From JACVRW01 sp963850205 (GTDB taxonomy: Bacteria > Actinomycetota > Thermoleophilia > Solirubrobacterales > Thermoleophilaceae): a stretch of DNA of 64,000 bases. Both the position numbers and the translations under genes were made by a program. The stretch is from the NCBI GenBank assembly GCA_963850205.1, contig CAWKKJ010000014.1, positions 251,970 to 315,969 of the forward strand, in the 5' to 3' direction. Positions 27,402-34,075 of this stretch are shown here, one piece after another. The notes beneath the pieces are model-generated. The model was not told the DNA's origin. It searched no databases and saw only the letters and a list, made by a program, of their open reading frames with translations. The number at the start of each line of letters is the position of its first letter. Position 1 is the first letter of the stretch.

Positions 27402-27552
27402 CTGGATCGCACCGCCCTGACGGCGTTTCCTCACCGGAGTGCTTTCGCCAGGCTCCACCGGCTCGCTCGCGAGGGCTTTACCCTCGCTCCGCTCGCCGTC
27501 GGCCCCTGGCTCGGCCTCCGGCGCGGAAACACTCGCCAGTTCGGTGGATCCA
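27402..27552. repeat. Intergenic block bounded by CTGGATC/GATCCAG with an internal hairpin
   Basis: The gap between two convergent genes contains an inner hairpin GCGAGGG-CTTTA-CCCTCGC (27469-27487), a further GTTTCC/GGAAAC pair, and outer arms CTGGATC and GATCCAG. It may be a bidirectional terminator or a small palindromic repeat. There is no T-tract. Confidence 0.4.
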
Positions 27553-27579
27553 GACTGAGGTCAGCCGGCGGACCCTGAT

Positions 27580-28230
27580 CTAGCCGTTCTCGCGGATGCC
27601 CGCTCGCCGGAGCGCGGCCGCGCGCTTGTCCTGAATGCCGGCCCCGGCCGACGCCCTCTCGGCGGCTGGGACGGGCTGGTAGGTGAGGATGGCGATGCCG
27701 TCACCGACGGTCCGGGTGTCGAGGAGGCGCATGGGCTTCTTGTCGCTGGTATCGCCGAAGAGGCGCTCGCCGGCCCCGAGCACGACCGGATAGACCTGCA
27801 CGCGCAGCTCGTCGACGAGGTCGTGCTCGAGCAGCGTGCGCGCGAGCTGGAAGCTGGCCAGGACGACGATCTCTCCGTCGAGCTCCTGCTTCAGCTTCGA
27901 GACCTCGGTCACCACGTCGCCGCGCAGCAGCGTCGAGTTGTTCCAGCCGGGATCCTCGAGGGTCGAGGACACGACGTACTTCGGCAGGCTGTTCAACCTG
28001 TCCGCCAGCTCGCCGCCCCGGGATGGCCAGGTCGCGGCGAAGAACTCGTAGCTGCGCCGGCCCAGCAGCAGGGCCTCGGCGCCCAGCGCCTCGTCGAGGG
28101 TGAACCTGTTGCCGTCCGCGCCGCGATCGATCTCGAAGAACCAGCCGCCGAGCCTGAAGCCCTCGACACCGGCCGGGTCCTCGACCACCCCGTCGAGCGA
28201 GACGTTTGCGTTCAGGACGATCGTTCCCAT
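27580..28230 (-). CDS. Dihydrofolate reductase family / RibD C-terminal-like protein
   Basis: About 216 residues. NANVSLDGVVEDP, LLLGRRSYEFFAATWP, KYVVSSTLEDPGWNNSTLL and VLASFQLARTLLEHDLVDEL followed by YPVVLGAGERLF are typical of the RibD-C/DHFR-like family common in actinobacteria. NADPH binding is expected; physiological reduction of folate or riboflavin precursors is not established for this group. Confidence 0.92.
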   Translation of the reverse strand: MGTIVLNANVSLDGVVEDPAGVEGFRLGGWFFEIDRGADGNRFTLDEALGAEALLLGRRSYEFFAATWPSRGGELADRLNSLPKYVVSSTLEDPGWNNSTLLRGDVVTEVSKLKQELDGEIVVLASFQLARTLLEHDLVDELRVQVYPVVLGAGERLFGDTSDKKPMRLLDTRTVGDGIAILTYQPVPAAERASAGAGIQDKRAAALRRAGIRENG

Positions 28231-28371
28231 GTCGGTTTCCTCTCGTTGCCGCTGTCTGGCCTGGTCACTGCTGGTTGAGACACCGGCGGCGGCGAGAACG
28301 GCCCTGTGCTCGCGTGATCACGGACGTGCCGCCGACCGCGTTCATAGGCGTCGTCTACGCTGCGGCCGCAG

Positions 28372-28581
28372 ATGGCGCGAACGCCGGACAAGCCCGCGGG
28401 CGGCAACAGAGCATCAAGAGCAGTCGCCCACGCGCGGCGCATGTGGCCCTACCTGCTGATCGCCTGGGAGCGCTGGCAATCGCTTCCCGAGGCGGAGAAG
28501 GAGCGCTACAAGCGCCAGGCGCAACAGTACGCAGACCGGGCGAAGAAGCTGCTTGACGAGAGGCGCCGGAAAGCCCCTTAG
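28372..28581 (+). CDS. Small basic helical protein
   Basis: 69 residues; residues 24-66 (MWPYLLIAWERWQSLPEAEK and on) form one long amphipathic, Arg/Lys-rich helix. Function unknown; I recall comparable short proteins in actinobacteria but no characterised member. There is no clear ribosome-binding site. Confidence 0.6.
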   Translation: MARTPDKPAGGNRASRAVAHARRMWPYLLIAWERWQSLPEAEKERYKRQAQQYADRAKKLLDERRRKAP

Positions 28582-28595
28582 CGGTCGGGCCGGCG

Positions 28596-29426
28596 TCAGC
28601 GGGTGGGAGGGCCGCTGCCGGCCTGAGGCTCCTGGATCTCAACCACAGACTCGACCAGCAGATGGTTGGGCACCCGCACACGGCCCTTGTCGGTGCCGAG
28701 CACGGTTGCCTCGGCCTCGATCGCCAGGATCCGTCCTCCCCATTCCCCCAGCTGTATCGTCTCGCCGACCTCGAAGGCACTGCGCACGAATCGCCCCGCG
28801 TTCAGCGACCGCGCCATCTCTCGGCCCCCGAGACCGAACGCGATGGCAAAGACCGCGGCCACGCCGGCGAGCACGATTCCTACGACGAGAATCAACAGCT
28901 GGGTGGAGACTCCAACCTGCGCCGCCGCGGTGATGGCAAAGATCGCCAGAGTGCCGACCTGGGCCAGCTGCCCCAGCGGTATGGGGAAGTCCATCTGACC
29001 TGCCAGCCGGTCCACCCGGTCCCGCACCAGGCCGGCCACGACGACTCCCGCCAGCAGGATCGCCAGCGCACCGATCAGTCTCGGGAGGAACAGGAGAGCC
29101 TCGTTCAACGACTGGCTCAACGGCTCCAGGCCGAGAAGGGTAAGCGCCGCGAAGACCGCAATGACGCTGAGCGTGATTCGCACCGCCGCGGCCGTAACGG
29201 TCACAAGGGACGCCGGCAGGCCCGCGCGTCCGAGTGTCTCGTTCACGCGCCAGCCGTCGGCGAGGTCGTCTACCCCGGCGGCCCGCAAACCCCGGCGGAC
29301 GAGCCATCCCACAAGCCTTGCCAGCAGAAGACCGACAACCAGGAGGACGAGAGCGCCCAAGAGCTGCGGGAGAAAGTCGCCGAGGGTGTCACCGGCCCGC
29401 TCCAGGATGCTCGCGGACAGGCTCAT
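28596..29426 (-). CDS. MscS-related conserved TM-helix protein
   Basis: About 276 residues. Multiple membrane helices carry the repeated LPxLLGALxLLVVGxLxA pattern (LPQLLGALVLLVVGLLLA; LPRLIGALAILLAG), a pore-like FAIAFGLGGREMA, and a C-terminal beta domain (VGETIQLGEWGGRILAIEAEATVL, VRVPNHLLVES) as in small-conductance mechanosensitive channels. It sits downstream of an ECF sigma factor and a small protein with 4-nt overlaps, so the three are one operon. A homologue lies at 30400. Confidence 0.9.
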   Translation of the reverse strand: MSLSASILERAGDTLGDFLPQLLGALVLLVVGLLLARLVGWLVRRGLRAAGVDDLADGWRVNETLGRAGLPASLVTVTAAAVRITLSVIAVFAALTLLGLEPLSQSLNEALLFLPRLIGALAILLAGVVVAGLVRDRVDRLAGQMDFPIPLGQLAQVGTLAIFAITAAAQVGVSTQLLILVVGIVLAGVAAVFAIAFGLGGREMARSLNAGRFVRSAFEVGETIQLGEWGGRILAIEAEATVLGTDKGRVRVPNHLLVESVVEIQEPQAGSGPPTR

Positions 29427-29644
29427 TCCGCCTTGCCTTTGCGCCGTCCCACCAAGATGCTGGCTCCGATGGCGCCCAGCAGCCTTCCGAAGTACAGAAG
29501 GTAGGGGCGCACCGGGTACTGCCAGCGAGCGGCACGCACCACGGCCGGAACGAGCGCCGTACCAGGCACGGGCGGATCCTCGGACAGGTCATCGAGATAG
29601 CTGCGCAGGCGCGGCTCAGGCCCGTGCTCGGAATCGGCGCTCAT
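29423..29644 (-). CDS. Small single-helix protein between a sigma factor and an MscS-like gene
   Basis: 73 residues. An acidic N-terminus (about residues 1-28) precedes a basic and hydrophobic C-terminus (YPVRPYLLYFGRLLGAIGAS then ILVGRRKGK) that could be one membrane helix. It overlaps both neighbours by 4 nt. Its position directly after an ECF sigma gene is where an anti-sigma factor is expected, but no zinc-binding anti-sigma motif is present. Function unknown. Confidence 0.72.
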   Translation of the reverse strand: MSADSEHGPEPRLRSYLDDLSEDPPVPGTALVPAVVRAARWQYPVRPYLLYFGRLLGAIGASILVGRRKGKAE

Positions 29645-30204
29645 GCGGGGAGCTCCCAGTCGTAGGTGTTGTGCCGGAGGATGTCGATCAGCTCACCTCG
29701 CGCGCGATGGAGGCGGCCCTTGACACTCCCGAGCGGTGTCTCGGTGACGACTGCGATCTCCTCGTAGCTGAATCCCTCGATATCGCGAAGCACAAGCACA
29801 ACGCGATGGGCGGGGCTCAACAGTCGCACCTTGTTCTCAAGCCGCTCGCGGCGCTCCCGCGTCTCGAGCTCGTGCGCGGGCATCCTCGTCTCTTCGACAG
29901 GTGAGGATTCGAGGAGCGGCTCCAGCGGGTCAACCGGGTCGGCTCGCCGGCGGGCGCGTTCGTCCAGCGCGGCATTGCGAGTGATGCGTAGCAGCCAGAC
30001 TCGAAAGCTCGCATCGCCGCGAAAGGCGGACAAGCGGTGGAAGGCGCGCAAGAACGCGTCTTGACTGACGTCCTCGGCCTCGGCGCGCCCCACGATTCGC
30101 GCCGCGACTCGGAAGACCACGTCCCGGTGACGCTCCACGAGCGTCTCAAAGGCAGCGAGGTCTCCCGCCAACGTGCGACTGACCAGCTCGCGGTCCACGT
30201 CCAT
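29641..30204 (-). CDS. ECF-type RNA polymerase sigma factor (RpoE-like)
   Basis: About 187 residues. Region 2 reads FETLVERHRDVVFRVAARIVG through AEDVSQDAFLRAF; region 4 reads LLSPAHRVVLVLRDIEGFSYEEIA with the recognition helix GSVKGRLHRARGEL. ATG 30204 puts region 2 near the N-terminus; the frame runs a little further upstream. It is first in an operon with a tiny protein and an MscS-like membrane protein, suggesting a response to envelope or osmotic stress. Confidence 0.93.
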   Translation of the reverse strand: MDVDRELVSRTLAGDLAAFETLVERHRDVVFRVAARIVGRAEAEDVSQDAFLRAFHRLSAFRGDASFRVWLLRITRNAALDERARRRADPVDPLEPLLESSPVEETRMPAHELETRERRERLENKVRLLSPAHRVVLVLRDIEGFSYEEIAVVTETPLGSVKGRLHRARGELIDILRHNTYDWELPA

Positions 30205-30399
30205 GGCGCGAGTGTTACCCCCTTGGGCCTCACCGATCACCACCCATCAGACCCCAGGACTCGGCGAGGGCTCAAAAAGTTACGTCTTCGCAGACGGTCG
30301 GCCAAGCGCCTGAATCGGGTTTGTAACCCCAGAGGGCCGGGGCCCGTCTGGATGGCTTGAACCGCACTACTAGCGGCCGAACCGAGGGAGGACCAGACC

Positions 30400-31164
30400 A
30401 TGCTTGCTGCAGTCGAGATATCGGAGAGCATCCAACAGGGGATCGATGACCTGGTGGGCTTCTTGCCAAGGCTCATTGGATTCCTGCTCATTCTGTTGGT
30501 CGGCTACCTCGTAGCGAAGGCCCTCCAGAAGGTTGTCGCGCTCGCGCTAGAGAAGGTCGGTACGGACCGAGCCCTCGCCTCCGGGACCAGCGGCACGTAC
30601 GTCGAGAGAGTAATTCCAGACATCTCGCCGTCCGAGCTGATTGGACGGGTGGTCTTCTGGTTTGTGCTCCTTGGCGCTCTGTCGATCGCGATCACTTCGC
30701 TTGGCATAAACGCCCTCAATGACTTCCTGGCGGATGTCTTCGGCTATCTGCCCAACGTTGTCGCCGCGATTCTCATCTTCGTGATCGCCGCTGCCGTGGC
30801 CGGCTGGCTCGGGCACGCGGTATCCAGGCTGCTCGGAGATTCCCCCACGGGCCAGCTCGCGGCCACCGTACTGCCAGTGCTCGTGATGGCCATCGCCATC
30901 TTCATGATCCTGAACCAGCTTCGGATCGCGCCCGACATCGTCACCATCACCTATGCCGCGCTGATGGGAGCCGTGGCTCTCGGAATGGCGCTCGCGTTCG
31001 GGCTCGGTGGGCGAGATGTCGCGTCGCGCATCCTCGGCGACGCCTACCGGCGGGGCGAGGCAGAACGGTCCCGGCACGGGATGGTGCAGGAGCGGTCAGC
31101 CCCTGAGCCGGCGGAAACGCCACGGCCCACCGCGACCCCCGGTCAGCGACCGGCCGGCGCTTAG
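30400..31164 (+). CDS. Conserved TM-helix (MscS-related) membrane protein
   Basis: About 254 residues. It shares the LPRLIGFLLILLVGYLVA and LPNVVAAILIFVIAAAVAG repeats and ALAFGLGGRDVA with the protein at 28596, but lacks the C-terminal beta domain and ends in a Pro-rich tail. It is probably an oligomeric membrane pore or pore-related protein. Divergent from the ECF sigma operon, it is followed closely by two tiny stress-type genes. Confidence 0.88.
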   Translation: MLAAVEISESIQQGIDDLVGFLPRLIGFLLILLVGYLVAKALQKVVALALEKVGTDRALASGTSGTYVERVIPDISPSELIGRVVFWFVLLGALSIAITSLGINALNDFLADVFGYLPNVVAAILIFVIAAAVAGWLGHAVSRLLGDSPTGQLAATVLPVLVMAIAIFMILNQLRIAPDIVTITYAALMGAVALGMALAFGLGGRDVASRILGDAYRRGEAERSRHGMVQERSAPEPAETPRPTATPGQRPAGA

Positions 31165-31177
31165 GGAAGGTGGCGGA

Positions 31178-31309
31178 ATGCTCTGGCTGATTCTCGGGAT
31201 CGTCCTGCTCGTAATTGCGATCGCCGGCGGAGCCATCGTGCATCCGGTGATATTCGCGCTGGCCATCCTGGCGTTCGTCATGTTCTTCATGCGCGGCCGC
31301 TACAGCTGA
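31178..31309 (+). CDS. Tiny two-helix membrane protein
   Basis: 43 residues, ATG 31178 with an AAGGTGGCGGA site. Almost the whole protein is hydrophobic (LWLILGIVLLVIAIAGGAIV then FALAILAFVMFFMRGRYS). It resembles small stress-induced hydrophobic proteins. It lies 13 bp after the TM-helix gene and is probably cotranscribed. Confidence 0.75.
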   Translation: MLWLILGIVLLVIAIAGGAIVHPVIFALAILAFVMFFMRGRYS

Positions 31310-31335
31310 TCGAACACAGCAGAAGGAGACCGACA

Positions 31336-31503
31336 ATGGCAGGGAGGGTTAAGCGAGGCCGGGGGCGCCTGATGGAGTCGGTCGGCGCGCTCACCGACAA
31401 CAAACGCCTGAAGGACAAGGGCCGGGTGCTGCGAGGCCAGGGAACGGCCCGCTCGGCGGCGGACAGAGTCGGACGTTTGTTCGGAAGAGTGAGGGGAAAG
31501 TAG
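31336..31503 (+). CDS. CsbD-like small basic stress protein
   Basis: 55 residues, ATG 31336 after AGAAGGAGAC. GRLMESVGALTDNKRLKDKG then RVLRGQG follows the CsbD pattern (K-E-x-G-K-L-T-x-D-x-x-L-x-x-x-G-K). CsbD proteins are general-stress proteins of unknown mechanism. The start is fixed by the strong ribosome-binding site. Confidence 0.75.
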   Translation: MAGRVKRGRGRLMESVGALTDNKRLKDKGRVLRGQGTARSAADRVGRLFGRVRGK

Positions 31504-31604
31504 AGTGGGGGGTGCGTGCTGTCATCGCTACGGCGGCAATCCGTCGCCTGATGCCGCGCGGTGCAACAAGCCGGTCAGGCGTTTCCCAAAGCCAACGGCG
31601 GGTA

Positions 31605-31616
31605 GTTCAATTGAAC
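31605..31616. promoter_or_regulatory. 12-bp perfect palindrome upstream of the gas vesicle cluster
   Basis: GTTCAATTGAAC lies 25 bp before the ATG of the first cluster gene, in an AT-rich patch unlike its surroundings. It could be an operator or part of the promoter. Confidence 0.45.
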
Positions 31617-31641
31617 AAAACTGGGAGAGGATTGATTCCTA

Positions 31642-32868
31642 ATGGCCAAAGACGTCAGTGACGTCGTTCTCGACACCCTCAAGGGAGTGGTGCAGGACGC
31701 CACCGAGAGCCTGAGCTCCAACGGCAAGCGCAGCTCCAACGGCCCGTTGTCGGGGCTGAAGGGTGTGGCCGCCGGCGCCGGCCTGGCGGCCCTTGCGCCG
31801 CTCGCCGCCAAAGGCGCCGGCAAGGCGGTACGCCGCCGCATGGCAGGCGGTGCGGCCAAGAGCATCGCCAAGAAGCCGGCGAACCTGGCGAAGAAGCCGG
31901 CGGGCGCGGTGAGCGACCTGACGTCAAAGCTGGGAGACAGCGTCGGCAAGGGTGTCGGCGAGAAGGTCAAGGAGAAGGTCGACGAGTCAGGCGGGGCCGG
32001 CGGCCTCGCGAAAGAGGCAGCCAGTGGCATGCTTCCGTTCGGCGGAGGCGGCAGCGACGGAGGTGGTGGCGGAGTGGAAGGCGTTGGAAAGGGCCGGCGA
32101 ATGCCGGTGCAGCAAGCGGTGGACGTGGCGGTGCCGATCGAGACCGCCTACAACCAGTGGACCCAGTTCGCGGAGTGGACCGAGTTCATGCACCGGGTCA
32201 CGCGGGTCTCACAGGACGACCCGTGCACGATCAACTTCCAGGCCAAGATCTGGACGAGGACGCGTGACTTCGAGGCCGAGATCATCACCCAGCGCCCCGA
32301 CGAGCGGATCAAGTGGCAGGTTACCCAGGGCATCACCCACCAGGGGGTCGTGACCTTCCACGAGCTGGCGCCGAGGCTGACCCGCATCGAGATCAACATG
32401 GATGTCGAGCCTGGCGGCATGATCGAAAAGGCGGCTCGTGGCTGGCGCCACGTCAAGCGTGCCGTGCGGGCGGACCTGCACCGGTTCAAGGCGTACATCG
32501 AGATGCAGGAGCAGGAGACAGGTGCCTGGCGTGGGGTCATCGAGGACGGTGAGCTCGTCGAGGACCACGACCCGAGTTACGACGAGGAGCGCGAGTACAG
32601 CGACCCCGACGCGCTCGATCGGAGCGACGACGACGGGGACGAGGAGGCTCCGGAGGCAGCGGCGGACGACGACGAGGCCGATGAGGACGAGTCCAAGGAG
32701 GACGAGTCCAAGAGCGAGGGCTCGCAGGCATCCAAGCGCAAGACAGCCTCGTCGAGTGGGCGCAGCCGAAGCCGAAGCTCCGGCAGCGGCAATGGCCGGG
32801 GGTCGTCCTCCGGGCGTCGCAGCAGCAGCGGCGGCGGCGGTCAGCGTAAGAAGGCCGCGAAGAGCTGA
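31642..32868 (+). CDS. Gas vesicle cluster SRPBCC-domain protein with an acidic tail
   Basis: About 408 residues. Residues 1-150 are Lys/Ala/Gly-rich with a hydrophobic stretch. Residues 155-290 form an SRPBCC (START-like) domain: VDVAVPIETAYNQWTQFAEW, IKWQVTQGITHQGVVTFHEL and VKRAVRADLHRFKAYIE. Then comes WRGVIEDGEL, an Asp/Glu-rich stretch and a Ser/Arg/Gly tail. From memory, actinobacterial gvp clusters carry SRPBCC proteins with the same acidic tail (gvpZ in Streptomyces nomenclature; unchecked). It may bind a ligand or act as assembly scaffold. It opens the cluster, preceded by GGGAGAGG. Confidence 0.87.
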   Translation: MAKDVSDVVLDTLKGVVQDATESLSSNGKRSSNGPLSGLKGVAAGAGLAALAPLAAKGAGKAVRRRMAGGAAKSIAKKPANLAKKPAGAVSDLTSKLGDSVGKGVGEKVKEKVDESGGAGGLAKEAASGMLPFGGGGSDGGGGGVEGVGKGRRMPVQQAVDVAVPIETAYNQWTQFAEWTEFMHRVTRVSQDDPCTINFQAKIWTRTRDFEAEIITQRPDERIKWQVTQGITHQGVVTFHELAPRLTRIEINMDVEPGGMIEKAARGWRHVKRAVRADLHRFKAYIEMQEQETGAWRGVIEDGELVEDHDPSYDEEREYSDPDALDRSDDDGDEEAPEAAADDDEADEDESKEDESKSEGSQASKRKTASSSGRSRSRSSGSGNGRGSSSGRRSSSGGGGQRKKAAKS

Positions 32869-32873
32869 CCAGC

Positions 32874-33515
32874 GTGGCGGCCCAGCGACAAGCCGGCCAG
32901 TCGGGTTGGCCCGGTGGCGGGCGTCGTAGACAAAGCGGCGACTCGGACGACCCCGCCCCCGGACTTCTGGAATCCACCGAGGGCCTGCAGAGTGCGGCCG
33001 CCGATGAGCCGGACGTGGTGCTGGACGTGCCCCGGCTTGCCGTCGAGGAGATCATGCTCGAGGTGGACGACCTCAACGCGCGTATCGCCCTCGAGGCACG
33101 GCTGGCGGACCTCGTTCAGCTCCACGTGGGCGCTGACGTGAGGATCGAGCGTGTCGCACTGGAGATCAAGGGCGTCGAGGCGCAGGTCGCGTTGACCGCC
33201 CGCCTCGACCGGGTACTCGCCATCATCGAGCGAGCGCTCGACACGGTTGACAAGAATCCCCAGCTTCTCGCCGAGCTGTCTCGCAGCGTTCAGGACGCGG
33301 CGGGCACGCTCGGGGAGGGAGTCGGTGAGGCGAGCGGGGCGGCCGGAGAGCTCGGGCAGGGCATGACCGGGGCCGGCGAGCAGGCCGGCGATGTGGTCGA
33401 GGACAGCGCAGGCGATCTCCCTGACGCGGCGGCCGGTGCGGAGCAGCCGGGCAAGCGCGGCTCGGGCAACGGCAACGCCGATGCGAGATCGGGTCGGCAG
33501 AAGGCGGGTGCGTAG
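32874..33515 (+). CDS. Gas vesicle cluster-associated protein with repeated alpha/beta strands
   Basis: About 213 residues, GTG 32874, 5 bp after the SRPBCC gene. The core (residues 45-130) repeats a strand pattern: LDVPRLAVEEIMLEVDDLNA, IALEARLADLVQLHVGADV, and IERVALEIKGVEAQVALTARLDR then VLAIIERALDTVDKNP. I recall such proteins beside gvp genes in other actinobacteria, but no function is known. The C-terminus is Gly/Ala/Gln-rich and likely disordered. Confidence 0.8.
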   Translation: MAAQRQAGQSGWPGGGRRRQSGDSDDPAPGLLESTEGLQSAAADEPDVVLDVPRLAVEEIMLEVDDLNARIALEARLADLVQLHVGADVRIERVALEIKGVEAQVALTARLDRVLAIIERALDTVDKNPQLLAELSRSVQDAAGTLGEGVGEASGAAGELGQGMTGAGEQAGDVVEDSAGDLPDAAAGAEQPGKRGSGNGNADARSGRQKAGA

Positions 33516-33519
33516 CGAT

Positions 33520-33759
33520 ATGGGCGCCGGGGATCATGGGTTCGCCGACGTCCAGGTGGTGGCGTCCGTCGAGGCCGAGGAGTTGCAAGCGAAGGAGCAG
33601 CCACGAACCCGGCTGAGCGTCATCGGGAAAGCTGTACATCGCCACGACGAGCCGCGACGGGAGAACCTTCCTCCCAGGATCGAGCCGGGTACGGTCTACC
33701 GGGACGTCCGCGTCTACCGGCGGGTCGAGGCACGGCTGCCGGAAGGGGCGAACGACTGA
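33520..33759 (+). CDS. Small gas vesicle cluster protein of unknown function
   Basis: 79 residues from ATG 33520, four bases after the upstream stop. Segments: HGFADVQVVASVEAEELQAK and LPPRIEPGTVYRDVRVYRRV. The charged, strand-rich sequence has no signal or membrane helix. I do not recognise it. Coupling to its neighbours makes it probably real. Confidence 0.7.
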   Translation: MGAGDHGFADVQVVASVEAEELQAKEQPRTRLSVIGKAVHRHDEPRRENLPPRIEPGTVYRDVRVYRRVEARLPEGAND

Positions 33760-33760
33760 C

Positions 33761-33874
33761 ATGGGCGTTCTACGAGGGCTGCTGAAAGCTGTGGGCGGTC
33801 TACTGGCCGGAGTGTTCGGCCTCCTGAAGGGGCTGGTGCAGGGAGTTGTCGGGCTGCTTCGACGACTGGTCTGA
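33761..33874 (+). CDS. 37-residue amphipathic peptide in the gas vesicle cluster
   Basis: ATG 33761 starts one base after the upstream stop. The peptide consists of repeated Gly/Leu/Val steps broken by Arg or Lys every 6-8 residues (MGVLRGLLKAVGGLLAGVFG then LLKGLVQGVVGLLRRLV), an ideal amphipathic helix. There is no cysteine and no acidic residue. It could bind a membrane or the hydrophobic gas-vesicle shell. Too short for routine gene callers, it is supported by tight packing: the next ATG follows its stop immediately. Confidence 0.62.
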   Translation: MGVLRGLLKAVGGLLAGVFGLLKGLVQGVVGLLRRLV

Positions 33875-34009
33875 ATGGCGGGCTTCCTGAAGAGAGTCGG
33901 CGCTGAGCGGATCGGCGGGGAGCGCCCGTCGGTCGGCCGTGCGCTCATGGCGGCCGCAGTCGCCGGAGCTGCGGCGGCGGTCGTTACCTTCAAGCTCTTG
34001 AGGCATTGA
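33875..34009 (+). CDS. 44-residue protein with a single hydrophobic C-terminal helix
   Basis: ATG 33875 abuts the stop of the previous tiny gene (TGAATG). The N-terminal 22 residues are polar and basic; residues 23-40 (ALMAAAVAGAAAAVVTFK) form an Ala-rich hydrophobic helix, ending LLRH. Function unknown. The same basic-plus-Ala-helix layout occurs in the acidic repeat protein encoded next. Confidence 0.62.
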   Translation: MAGFLKRVGAERIGGERPSVGRALMAAAVAGAAAAVVTFKLLRH

Positions 34010-34075
34010 GCACAAGTGGCCCTGCGATATCACCTGGAAGAAGGGCGAATCACGTGAACCCAGAGAGGACCGGCG

